Shown here: in pieces, positions 1 through 6,877 of the stretch
Layout: the number at the start of each line of letters is the position of its first letter
Numbering within the stretch: the first letter of the stretch is position 1
Assembly (NCBI GenBank): GCA_021790715.1
Contig: JAJYGK010000172.1
Location: 1-10,354, forward strand
Source: Chloroflexota bacterium
GTDB taxonomy: Bacteria > Chloroflexota > Limnocylindria > Limnocylindrales > CSP1-4
Direction: 5' to 3'
Length of the DNA stretch: 10,354 bases
The notes under the pieces: generated by a model
Databases searched by the model: none
What the model saw: only the letters and a program-made list of their open reading frames with translations
Told to the model about the DNA's origin: nothing
Made by a program: the position numbers and the translations under genes

Positions 1-177
1 CGGGACCAGCATCTCCCGCAGGTCGCGCTCGACCTCGCGCAGCTCGGCCAGTTCGGCCATGCAGCCGGCGGTGTCCAGGCAGTCGGGGCAGAGGCACTCC
101 GCCAGCGCGTACAGGCGCCGGACGTAGCCTCGCAGCACCTCGTGGTGCTCGTGCGATACGTGGGACAGGGTCTGCAT
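1..177 (-). CDS. Hemerythrin-like (HHE) protein, partial, cysteine-rich N-terminus
   Basis: This is the first 59 residues of a protein that runs off the left edge of the window, last gene seen of the Hdr operon. It starts MQTLSHVSHEHHEVL, and the His-rich helix followed by a long amphipathic helix resembles the first helix of hemerythrin-like HHE domains, which bind a di-iron (or other metal) centre for O2, NO or redox sensing. Residues 28-39 add a cluster of four cysteines (C28, C30, C33, C39; CLCPDC plus one) that is not usual for hemerythrins. The ATG at 177 is preceded by GGGAGGTGA, which overlaps the hdrB stop codon; the gap between the genes is 3 bp, so expression is coupled to hdrB. 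The second half with the remaining metal ligands is outside the window, so the family call rests on one helix only. It could also be an unrelated small helical metal-binding protein. Confidence 0.55.
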   Translation of the reverse strand, partial: MQTLSHVSHEHHEVLRGYVRRLYALAECLCPDCLDTAGCMAELAELREVERDLREMLVP

Positions 178-180
178 CTC

Positions 181-1194
181 TCACCTCCCGCCGGGCGCCG
201 GCGGCGGATCCGCCTGCCCGGCCGTGCCGGTTGCGCCCGGGATGCCGGCCGCCCGGGCGAGGTATCCCGAGATGTCGCGGAAGCGCATGCCGTCGCCGGC
301 CTTGCGCAGGTTGACGAGGCAGATCGGGCACATCGTCACGCACTCCGGCGCCGTCTCGCGGAGCTGTGCCACGCGTCCCGCGGCCACGGCCGCCGCCCTG
401 GCCGGGTACAGGGCTTCCGCCGGGCCTCCGCAGCACCACGTGAGCCGCCCCGAGGCCGCCGGCTCGCCGGCGTCGAGTCCCGCCGCGGCCAGCAGCTTCC
501 GTGGCGGCTCGACGACGTTCTCGTACCGCGCGTAGACGCAGGGATCGTGGATCACGACCCGGTCGTGCACCGGGGCCGGGAAGTCCAGGCCACGCTCCGC
601 GAGCACCTCGAGGTAGTTGCGCACACGGATGTCGTAGCCGTCGACGAGCTTTGGATACACGCTGCGGAGCATGTTGGTCGTGTGGGGGTCGATCGTGATG
701 ACCTCCCGCACGCCGTGCCGGCGCAGCCGGGCCACCACGCGCCGGGCGTGGATCGCGACGGCCTCGTCGGCGCCGAGATCCCAGGCGAGCGTGCCGGCAT
801 AGAGGTCGTCCTCGTACAGGTAGCCGAACTCGACGCCGGCCCGGTGCAGCAGCCGTGCCACGTCGGCCGGAACGCGGTCGTACTCCGCGCGCTCCCGCGC
901 GGACGGCCGGGGCACGAACGCCACGCCGTTCACCAGCCGGTTCAGCCGCCGTCCCAGCCCGGTGAACCGGGCGAGCGGCGTGTCGCCGGCCCACCGTTCG
1001 ATGGTCACGAGGCGCTCGATGCAGGGGATGAGCTGGTACATGAGGCCCGTGTAGAGGACGGTCGAGCCGCCCTTCGGCAGGTCCAGCTCCCGGGCCCAGC
1101 GCGTGGCCTGTCGTGCGGGGATGGGCAGCACGGAACCCCGGAGGCGCAGGTTGTCCGCGAGGATTCCCGCAACGTCGCGCGTCGGCAGCGCCAT
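181..1194 (-). CDS. hdrB: HdrB-like CCG-domain protein with one intact cluster motif
   Basis: A 337-residue heterodisulfide reductase subunit B-like protein. In the family, each CCG domain binds a noncubane [4Fe-4S] cluster where disulfides are cleaved or formed. The C-terminal CCG domain is complete: C219, C254-C255 (WCCGGP) and C289-x2-C292 (CPICL), with 34 and 33 residues between, matching the family spacing. In the N-terminal domain the equivalent positions appear to be L51 (YTGLMY), Y132-A133 (EDDLYAG), P170 and T173, so the first cluster is probably absent; only C58 remains there. The start is the ATG at 1194, which forms TGATG with the hdrC stop and has GGAGGAGGG upstream. A longer in-frame reading to 1416 runs through hdrC and is discarded. 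The C-terminal 20 residues are Pro/Gly/Ala-rich and probably disordered. Expected partner is HdrC, immediately upstream. The family is certain; loss of the first cluster is my alignment by eye. Confidence 0.9.
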   Translation of the reverse strand: MALPTRDVAGILADNLRLRGSVLPIPARQATRWARELDLPKGGSTVLYTGLMYQLIPCIERLVTIERWAGDTPLARFTGLGRRLNRLVNGVAFVPRPSARERAEYDRVPADVARLLHRAGVEFGYLYEDDLYAGTLAWDLGADEAVAIHARRVVARLRRHGVREVITIDPHTTNMLRSVYPKLVDGYDIRVRNYLEVLAERGLDFPAPVHDRVVIHDPCVYARYENVVEPPRKLLAAAGLDAGEPAASGRLTWCCGGPAEALYPARAAAVAAGRVAQLRETAPECVTMCPICLVNLRKAGDGMRFRDISGYLARAAGIPGATGTAGQADPPPAPGGR

Positions 1195-1493
1195 CAGCGA
1201 CCCTCCTCCAGCAGCCAGCCGCGCAACGTCCGCACGTTGTCGGTGATGTGCACTCCGGCCGGGCAGCTCTGCTCGCACGCGCGGCAGAGCAGGCACGAGA
1301 AGACCGTCTCGAGCTCGGCGCGAACCTCCGCGTCCATGCCGAACAGCACGTATCTGAACAGCCGTCGCGGCAGCATGTCGATGCCGAGCGGGCAGGCGGC
1401 CGTGCAGTAACCGCATCCCATGCAGGCCTGCGCATCGAAGCCGCCCCGCCGGCGGAGGTCCGCGGCCAGCGCGGGCCCGATCAGCGTGCTCAC
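1194..1493 (-). CDS. hdrC: HdrC-like 2x[4Fe-4S] ferredoxin subunit
   Basis: A 99-residue iron-sulfur protein of the heterodisulfide reductase subunit C family. HdrC carries electrons from HdrA to the catalytic CCG clusters of HdrB. Two complete CxxCxxCxxxCP motifs are visible: C24-C27-C30-C34 (CMGCGYCTAACP) and C67-C70-C73-C77 (CLLCRACEQSCP), separated by a helical linker as in the family. At 99 residues it is shorter than methanogen HdrC and lacks a C-terminal extension, but it has no membrane helix, so it is not a QmoC- or DsrM-type membrane subunit. The start is a GTG at 1493 forming a GTGA overlap with the stop of the preceding winged-helix gene, and the end overlaps the start of hdrB by one base. 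Order hdrC-hdrB and this coupling support a 1:1 HdrBC unit. Very sure of the family. Confidence 0.93.
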   Translation of the reverse strand: MSTLIGPALAADLRRRGGFDAQACMGCGYCTAACPLGIDMLPRRLFRYVLFGMDAEVRAELETVFSCLLCRACEQSCPAGVHITDNVRTLRGWLLEEGR

Positions 1494-1723
1494 GACCGCC
1501 TCACCACGGCGTAGCGGTACTCGGGGATCCGTCCGGGCCCCTTCTCCTCGGCCACGTAGCCGTACTTGCGCATCCCCATCACCCAGACCATCACCTCGGA
1601 CGCCGGCAGCCCGGCGGCCGCGGCCAGCTCGCGCACCGTGAGCGGCCCGCCCGCGAGCAGCGCGAGGAGGCGATCGCGCATCAGGGGTTCCTCGCGGATC
1701 ACCTCCCGGACGTCACGGATCAC
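1490..1723 (-). CDS. Small winged-helix protein inside the Hdr operon
   Basis: A 77-residue protein that I do not recognise as a named family. Residues 15-77 have the layout of a winged helix: helix 1 (MRDRLLALLAGG), helix 2 (LTVRELAAAAG), helix 3 (PASEVMVWVMGMRKYG) and a short wing ending EYRYAVVRR. It has no cysteine. The GTG at 1723 makes a GTGA overlap with the stop of the second hdrA and has GGAGGT five bases upstream; the stop makes another GTGA with hdrC. An ATG at 1681, behind GAGGAA, is a credible alternative start and would leave exactly the winged-helix part (63 residues). Sitting between hdrA and hdrC it could be a local regulator, or a non-DNA-binding adaptor of the Hdr complex, since winged helices also serve as protein-protein modules. 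The basic, arginine-rich tail is compatible with DNA binding. The coding call is firm because of the two couplings; the role is open. Confidence 0.8.
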   Translation of the reverse strand: MIRDVREVIREEPLMRDRLLALLAGGPLTVRELAAAAGLPASEVMVWVMGMRKYGYVAEEKGPGRIPEYRYAVVRRS

Positions 1724-3462
1724 CTGACACCTCCGTCGAGCAGGCCGACGATCATCGCCCTGACCTGCTCGTCCGTGTATCCCTGCAGGTCGATGGCGCC
1801 GATCGGGCAGACCGGCGTGCAGGCACCGCACCCCTTGCAGCCGCTCGCGGAGATCGTGGCCACGGCGTGCCCGTCGCTCCCGGCGAGGGCGATCGCCCCG
1901 AACGGGCAGGCGGCGACGCACTCGCCGCACCCGTCGCACGCCGCGTCGTGGACGATGGCGACCTGCGGATCGAGCGAGGCGACGCCGCGCTTCAGCACGG
2001 CCGCCGCCTGGGCGGCGGCCGCCATGCCGGACGCGACGCTCTCGGCGACCGTCTTGGGCGCCTGGCAGGCTCCCGCGATCAGCACGCCGTCCACCACGGT
2101 CTCGACCGGCCGGAGCTTCGGGTGGATCTCGTTGAGGAACCCGTCCCGTCCGACCGGCAGCTTCAGCGCCGCGATCAGGTCGTCCTCGGGACGGGGAACC
2201 ATGCCGGTGACCAGGACCAGCAGATCGGCCGCGACCGTCAGCTCCGCGCCGGCGGTGAGGAGGTCGTGCACGGTGATGCTGACGCCCTCGCCGTCGACCG
2301 AGACCTGCGGCGGGTCGTCGTCCGCGAAGCGCAGGTAGTAGGAGCCCCGGCGACGCGACTCTCCGAACAGCACCTCGTTCCGGCCGTATGTCCGAAGGTC
2401 GCGGTAGAGGTGGTACTGCTGCAGGTCGGGGTCGCGGTCGGCGACCAGCAGCGAGGCCTGCGCGGCGGCGCTGCAGCAATAGCGCGAGCAGTACGCATGG
2501 CCGTCGGTGCGGCTGCCCACGCAGTAGATGTAGGCGATGCTTCGAACGGTCCGACCGTCATGGACGATCGGTCCGTCCGTCTCGTCGAGGAGGCGCCTGA
2601 ACTCCGGCAGCGTGACCACGCCCGGGCTGCCGTAGCCGAACTCACCCGCCACCGGTTCGTACGCGTCGAAGCCGGTCGCCACCACGATCTGGCCCACGGT
2701 CCGCTCGGTCGTGGCGTCGCCGATCGCGATCGTGACCCGGTAGTTGCCGTAGGTGCCGGACTTGCCGACGACCCGTGCCCCGGTGAGGACCTCGATGCCG
2801 GGTCGGCTGGCGATCTCCTGGCGCATGCGCCGGACGAGCGCCCGGCCGCTGACTCCGCGCGGGAACAGCTCGCCGAACCGGCCGGTCCAGCCTCCCAGCT
2901 CCGCTTCCAGTTCGACGAGACAGACGTCGAGCCCGACGTCGGCCAGTCCGATCGCGGCCCGCATCCCGGCGACTCCGCCGCCGATCACGGCCACGCAGGG
3001 GGTGGTGGACACCTGGACGGGCTCGAGCGCCGTACCGTGGCACGCGCGCGCCACTCCGGCGGTGACGAGCCTGATCGCTTTCCGCGTCGCGCCCGCCGGG
3101 TCGTCCGTGTGCGTCCACGAGCACTGCTCGCGGAGGTTGACCTGCGTGACGCGGTACGGGTTGACGCCGGCCCGCTCGGCCACTCCACGGAAGGTGAACG
3201 TGTGGAGCTTGGGCGAGCAGCAGGCGACGACGAAGCCGTCCAGGGATTCCCTGGCGATGTCGTCGATCATCTCCTGCTGGTTGCTGTCGGAGCACGTGAA
3301 CATGGCGTCCCGGGCGACCTGGACGCCCGGCAGATCCCGCACCACGTCGATGACGTGCTGCGTGTCGATGTAGTCGCCGATGTTGCCGCCGCACTGGCAG
3401 ACGTAGACGGCAAGGCGCGGCTCGTTCGTGCCGGAACCCTCGGGAGATCGAGTGGCGCTCAT
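1720..3462 (-). CDS. hdrA: HdrA-like flavoprotein with N-terminal Fe-S domain and C-terminal 2[4Fe-4S] ferredoxin
   Basis: A 580-residue HdrA-family subunit, the FAD protein that distributes electrons in heterodisulfide reductase complexes. The N-terminal domain has the family cysteines: C22-x-C24 (VCQCGGNIGD), C57, C81-C82 (CCSPKLH) and C114 (REQCSW). A FAD-binding fold follows, with GGGVAG at 161-166 and ELGG at 188-191, then C314, C325 and C329-C330 (YCSRYCC) and the second flavin motif near GVLIAGACQAP (459-469). Two ferredoxin motifs close the chain: C509-C512-C515-C519 and C542-C545-C548-C552. Residues 186-270 contain no cysteine, so the DCxxC and the internal ferredoxin that canonical HdrA carries beside the flavin are missing; both occur in the neighbouring fusion protein. 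The ATG at 3462 makes an ATGA overlap with the upstream gene, with GGAG about nine bases before it; the stop makes GTGA with the next gene. Very sure of the family. Confidence 0.93.
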   Translation of the reverse strand: MSATRSPEGSGTNEPRLAVYVCQCGGNIGDYIDTQHVIDVVRDLPGVQVARDAMFTCSDSNQQEMIDDIARESLDGFVVACCSPKLHTFTFRGVAERAGVNPYRVTQVNLREQCSWTHTDDPAGATRKAIRLVTAGVARACHGTALEPVQVSTTPCVAVIGGGVAGMRAAIGLADVGLDVCLVELEAELGGWTGRFGELFPRGVSGRALVRRMRQEIASRPGIEVLTGARVVGKSGTYGNYRVTIAIGDATTERTVGQIVVATGFDAYEPVAGEFGYGSPGVVTLPEFRRLLDETDGPIVHDGRTVRSIAYIYCVGSRTDGHAYCSRYCCSAAAQASLLVADRDPDLQQYHLYRDLRTYGRNEVLFGESRRRGSYYLRFADDDPPQVSVDGEGVSITVHDLLTAGAELTVAADLLVLVTGMVPRPEDDLIAALKLPVGRDGFLNEIHPKLRPVETVVDGVLIAGACQAPKTVAESVASGMAAAAQAAAVLKRGVASLDPQVAIVHDAACDGCGECVAACPFGAIALAGSDGHAVATISASGCKGCGACTPVCPIGAIDLQGYTDEQVRAMIVGLLDGGVR

Positions 3463-6167
3463 GCCGGCACGCTCCGGCGCTCGAGGTGGGCGGCGACCTG
3501 GAGCGCCGCGGCCCCCGCGTGGACGATCGATTCCGGGATGTCGCGTGGCCCCGAGACGGCACCGGCGACGAAGATGCCCGGGATGGTCGTCGCCGCCGGG
3601 CTGTAGTCCTCGTCGGCCTCCGCGATGTAGGCGAAATCGTCGAACGCGATCCCCGCCTCGCTCAGCAGGCGATCGAGGTCGTGGTTGGGGAGAACGCCGA
3701 CGGCCAGGACGACCAGGTCGTAATCGGCCTCGCCGACGACGCCGCGGTCCACGTCCTCGTAGCGGAGGACGAGATTGCCCTCCGGCGTCTCACGGATCGC
3801 CGCGACGCGTCCCTTCACGAACGTGACTCCCATCCCCTTCGCCTGCTCGAAGAACTCGTCGTAGCCCTTGCCGACCGCCCGGATGTCGATGTAGTGCACG
3901 GTCAGCTCGGCGAACCGCAGCACGCCCATGAGCAGCTCGTTCTGCTTCAGCGAGTACATGCAGCAGAACTTCGAGCAGAGCGGGTTCCCGACGCTCTCGT
4001 CGCGCGAGCCCGTGCACATCACGTAGGCCACCCGCAGCGGGATCCGGCCGTCGCTCGGCCGCAGCACGCTCGTGTACGGCCGCGTGGGGGCGAGCAGGCG
4101 CTCCATCTGCATCGCGGTGATGACGTTCGGGAAGCGGCCGTATCCGTACTGCGGCTTCAGGTCCGCGGGGAAGAGCCGGTACCCGGTGGCGACCACGACC
4201 GCCCCCACGTCGAGCGAGCGATCCTCGCCGCGCATCGCGAGGTCGATCGCGTCGGCCGGGCATGCCGCGAGACACTCGCCGCACTCGGAGCAGACGCCGC
4301 AGTCAAGGCAGCGTCCCGCGGCCTCCCGCGCCTCCTGCTCGCCGATCGACGGCTCGACGCGCGAGAAGTCGCGCGGCTCGTCGCGGAGTGCCGCGGGCGG
4401 GAGCTGCCGCGGGCGTGCCGCATACGTGCGCTGCCGGGCGAGGACGGATGTCCGGTCGACCGCGGGGAGCCGGTCGTCGAGCGGTGCGAACGCGTCCGGC
4501 TCCCGGCCCTGCAGCCAGCAGTCGATCGCATGTGCCGCGCGCCGGCCCTGGCCGACCGCATGCGCGATGTCGCTCGGGCCTGTCACCGCGTCGCCGGCGA
4601 CGAAGAGCCAGCCCTGGGGGCCCTGCAGCGTGCGGGGATCGACGGCGGCCGTGCCGTCGGGGTGCACGGGGAGCGAGGCGGCAAGCTCATCGGCCGGTGC
4701 GAGCCCGACGGCCGCGATCACGAGGTCGCACGGGATGTCGAACTCGCTGCCCTCGACCGGGATCGGGATCAGGCGGCCCGATCCGTCCGGCTCGCCGAGC
4801 GCCATGCGGCTGCAGCGCAGTCCGGCGGTGCCGGCGGAGCCCTCCTGTCCCGTCACGTCCACGGGCGCGACCTGGAAGAGGATCCGCACGCCCTCCGCGA
4901 GCGCATCGTCGACCTCGGCCGGGTGGGCCGGCATCTCCCCACGGCTGCGGCGGTAGGCCACCGTGACCTCGCGGGCGCCGAGCCTGGCGGCGGTGCGGGC
5001 GGCGTCCACCGCCACGTTCCCGCCGCCGACCACCACGACGTGCCTGCCCGCGAGATCGGGCGCCCGCCCGGCGCGCACGTCCCGCAGGAACGCCAGGCCC
5101 GTCGCGACGCCGGCCCGTTCCTCGCCGGGGATGCCGAGCCGCCGCGACCGGGGCGTCCCGGTCGCCACGAGGACGGCGTCGTAACCGTCGGCCCGGAGCG
5201 CCGCCGGGTCGCCGACCGGGCTGTCGGTGGAGATCGTCACGCCGACAGCCGCCAGGTTGGCGAGATCCCGGTCGAGCACCTCGGCGGGGAGCCGGTAGGC
5301 GGGGATCGCCTGGCGGAGGAAGCCGCCGGCGTCGGGCCCCGCTTCGAAGACGTGGACCGCGTACCCGGCGCGGGCGAGCTGCCAGGCCGCGGTCAGGCCG
5401 GCCGGCCCGGAGCCGACGACCGCGACCCGCTTGCCGTTCGGCACGGGCGGCGTCACGCCCGGTCCGTCCGGGCCGGCGTAGTGGCGCTCGGCCACGAACC
5501 GCTTGAGCCGGCGGATGGCGACCGGACCCTCGAGCTCGCCCCGCGTGCACGCGCTCTCGCAGGGCGCGTAGCAGGCGGCCCCCAGCGTACCCACGAGGGG
5601 GGTCGCGTCCAGGATCAGCCGGAACGCCTCCTCGTAGCGGCCTGAGCGCACGAGCGAGACGTAGCCATGTGCCTTGATCCCCGCGGGGCAGGCATCCGTG
5701 CACGGCGACGTGCCGGGACGCTCGATGAGGGCCTTCTGGGGGATCGCCTGCGGATAGGCGATGTACGCGGCGCGCCGGGAGACCATCTCGCCGTTCCACT
5801 CGTCGGGGACCGCGACGGTGCACGCCTCCTCGCACTTCCGGCAGCCGGTGCACGCGGCGGGGTCCACGTACCGCGGCCTGGTGTGGACCCGGACGCGGAA
5901 CCCGCCGTCTCCGGTGCGCGCGACCGCGGTCACCTCGGAATCCGTCACGACCGTGACGTTGGGGTGGTGGACCGTGGCGGCCATCTTCGGCGTGGCGATG
6001 CAGCTCGCACAGTCGAGCGTGGGGAAGACCTTGCTGAGCAGCACCATCCGGCCGCCCACGCTCGGCTCCTTCTCGACGACCAGGACCCGGTAGCCCATGT
6101 CGCCGAGCTTGATCGCCGTCTCCATGCCGCCGATCCCGCTGCCGACGACCAGCGCGTCGTAGTCCAT
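3459..6167 (-). CDS. hdrA: HdrA-like flavoprotein with an internal GltD/NfnB-like NAD(P)H oxidoreductase module
   Basis: A 902-residue multidomain redox protein. Residues 1-150 are HdrA-like: flavin motif GSGIGG (9-14), LDCASC (C53, C56) and a ferredoxin motif C106-C109-C112-C116. Residues about 151-570 are a GltD/NfnB-like module: Fe-S cysteines C156, C160, C199, C203, C207, a FAD fold with GSGPAG (252-257), an NADPH-type motif GGGNVAVDAA (381-390) and a closing FAD motif LFVAGDAVTG (521-530). After a linker come six cysteines at C620, C623, C626, C629, C632 and C636. Residues 650-902 return to HdrA: ATGYRLFP, C718, C731, C735-C736 (CSKFCC) and IFVAGAVSGP. The HdrA fold is thus interrupted, not just extended, and gains a second FAD and a nucleotide site. 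It lacks the N-terminal Fe-S domain and C-terminal ferredoxin seen in its neighbour. The ATG at 6167 has GGAGGA before it. I infer that NAD(P)H feeds or drains the complex here. Confidence 0.92.
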   Translation of the reverse strand: MDYDALVVGSGIGGMETAIKLGDMGYRVLVVEKEPSVGGRMVLLSKVFPTLDCASCIATPKMAATVHHPNVTVVTDSEVTAVARTGDGGFRVRVHTRPRYVDPAACTGCRKCEEACTVAVPDEWNGEMVSRRAAYIAYPQAIPQKALIERPGTSPCTDACPAGIKAHGYVSLVRSGRYEEAFRLILDATPLVGTLGAACYAPCESACTRGELEGPVAIRRLKRFVAERHYAGPDGPGVTPPVPNGKRVAVVGSGPAGLTAAWQLARAGYAVHVFEAGPDAGGFLRQAIPAYRLPAEVLDRDLANLAAVGVTISTDSPVGDPAALRADGYDAVLVATGTPRSRRLGIPGEERAGVATGLAFLRDVRAGRAPDLAGRHVVVVGGGNVAVDAARTAARLGAREVTVAYRRSRGEMPAHPAEVDDALAEGVRILFQVAPVDVTGQEGSAGTAGLRCSRMALGEPDGSGRLIPIPVEGSEFDIPCDLVIAAVGLAPADELAASLPVHPDGTAAVDPRTLQGPQGWLFVAGDAVTGPSDIAHAVGQGRRAAHAIDCWLQGREPDAFAPLDDRLPAVDRTSVLARQRTYAARPRQLPPAALRDEPRDFSRVEPSIGEQEAREAAGRCLDCGVCSECGECLAACPADAIDLAMRGEDRSLDVGAVVVATGYRLFPADLKPQYGYGRFPNVITAMQMERLLAPTRPYTSVLRPSDGRIPLRVAYVMCTGSRDESVGNPLCSKFCCMYSLKQNELLMGVLRFAELTVHYIDIRAVGKGYDEFFEQAKGMGVTFVKGRVAAIRETPEGNLVLRYEDVDRGVVGEADYDLVVLAVGVLPNHDLDRLLSEAGIAFDDFAYIAEADEDYSPAATTIPGIFVAGAVSGPRDIPESIVHAGAAALQVAAHLERRSVPA

Positions 6168-6176
6168 CCAGTCCTC

Positions 6177-6605
6177 CTACGCCGCCGCGAGGGTCGCGAG
6201 CGCGGCCGTGAACTCCCGGACCTGGCGGGCGAACGACTCGGCGCAGACCGAGCAGATCGCGGCCATCCTCAGGCGCCGGTCGTCGATCCCGTGCTCGGCC
6301 AGCAGGTCCTGCGCCCGCGCGAGGATCCGGGCCGAGCGCCGCGCGCAGTCCGACAGGTATGCGCATTCGTCGCCGTCGGAGGCGATGAACACGCCGTCGA
6401 AGCCCTGCTCGAGCGCGAACAGCACCCAGTCGGGCCTGACCGCGCTCGTGCAGGGGAGGCTGACCACCACCACCTCGGGCGAGTAGTGCATGTGCAGGCT
6501 GCCTGCGAGGTCGATCCCCGGGTCGGAGATCCCGTTGGTCGAGAAGACGAGCACCCGCGGCTGCCGTTCCGCCACCGCCGCGCCGGCTTCCTGCACCGTC
6601 GTCAC
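6177..6605 (-). CDS. mvhD: MvhD-like iron-sulfur adaptor protein
   Basis: A 142-residue protein of the MvhD family (F420-non-reducing hydrogenase delta subunit; also found as FlxD and fused in QmoB). In known complexes it carries a [2Fe-2S] cluster and passes electrons between a donor module and HdrA. The family pattern is visible: VLVFS near the N-terminus, C52 (SLPCTS), GFDGVFIA (68-75), GDECAY with C81, then RLRMAAICSVCAESFARQV. The usual early CxxC after the first strand reads FSTNGIS here, and the GC before GDC reads AS, so only C52 and C81 of the typical ligands remain; C87, C118 and C121 are additional. The annotated GTG at 6605 forms a GTGA overlap with the tusA stop. A second GTG at 6596 is better spaced from GGGAAG and is a possible start. 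It is followed nine bases later by the HdrA fusion gene. No hydrogenase gene is nearby. Confidence 0.82.
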   Translation of the reverse strand: MTTVQEAGAAVAERQPRVLVFSTNGISDPGIDLAGSLHMHYSPEVVVVSLPCTSAVRPDWVLFALEQGFDGVFIASDGDECAYLSDCARRSARILARAQDLLAEHGIDDRRLRMAAICSVCAESFARQVREFTAALATLAAA

Positions 6606-6868
6606 TTCCCGCGCCGGATGAACAGCCGTTCGTAGCCCCGGGCGGGGACGACGCCGAGGAACGTGTGCCCGGCCATCTCGGCCCAGTACCCCATGTCCTC
6701 CTTGGTCTGGGGGTCACCCGACCACAGCTCCATGACCTCGCCCACGGGAACCCCGCCCATCGCCTTCTTGGCCTCGATCATGGGGCCCGGGCAGGCGGCA
6801 CCGCGCGCGTCGACGATGGTCGTCTCACCGAGGCCCGCGATCTCGCCCTCGGTCATCACTGCTGCCAC
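6602..6868 (-). CDS. tusA: TusA-family sulfur carrier protein
   Basis: An 88-residue TusA/SirA-like protein. TusA proteins carry sulfur as a persulfide on one cysteine and pass it between sulfurtransferases and redox enzymes in the cytoplasm. The signature is DARGAACPGPMIEAKKAM (residues 20-37), with the CPxP cysteine at C26 and the following lysine-containing helix; it is the only cysteine. The second half (VMELWSGDPQTKEDMGYWAEMAGHTF) fits the second strand-helix of the fold. The GTG at 6868 has AGGAG six bases upstream and is preferred; an ATG at 6856 is an alternative. It starts 9 bp after the DsrE-like gene and its stop overlaps the MvhD-like start by 4 bp. Position next to DsrE and Hdr genes points to redox sulfur trafficking rather than tRNA thiolation or molybdopterin supply, though those cannot be ruled out from sequence. 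Confidence 0.92.
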   Translation of the reverse strand: MAAVMTEGEIAGLGETTIVDARGAACPGPMIEAKKAMGGVPVGEVMELWSGDPQTKEDMGYWAEMAGHTFLGVVPARGYERLFIRRGK

Positions 6869-6877
6869 GGGGGTCTC

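Noticed and set aside
142..1410. Long plus-strand open frames opposite the Hdr operon (also 1867-3606, 3486-5645 and 5667-6635)
   Set aside because: They are antisense to genes with clear family motifs, are rich in Arg/Gly/Ala/His as expected for reversed GC-rich codons, and show no recognisable domain.
1195..1416. N-terminal extension of HdrB
   Set aside because: It runs through hdrC in another frame with no family similarity; the TGATG junction at 1194 with GGAGG is the better start.
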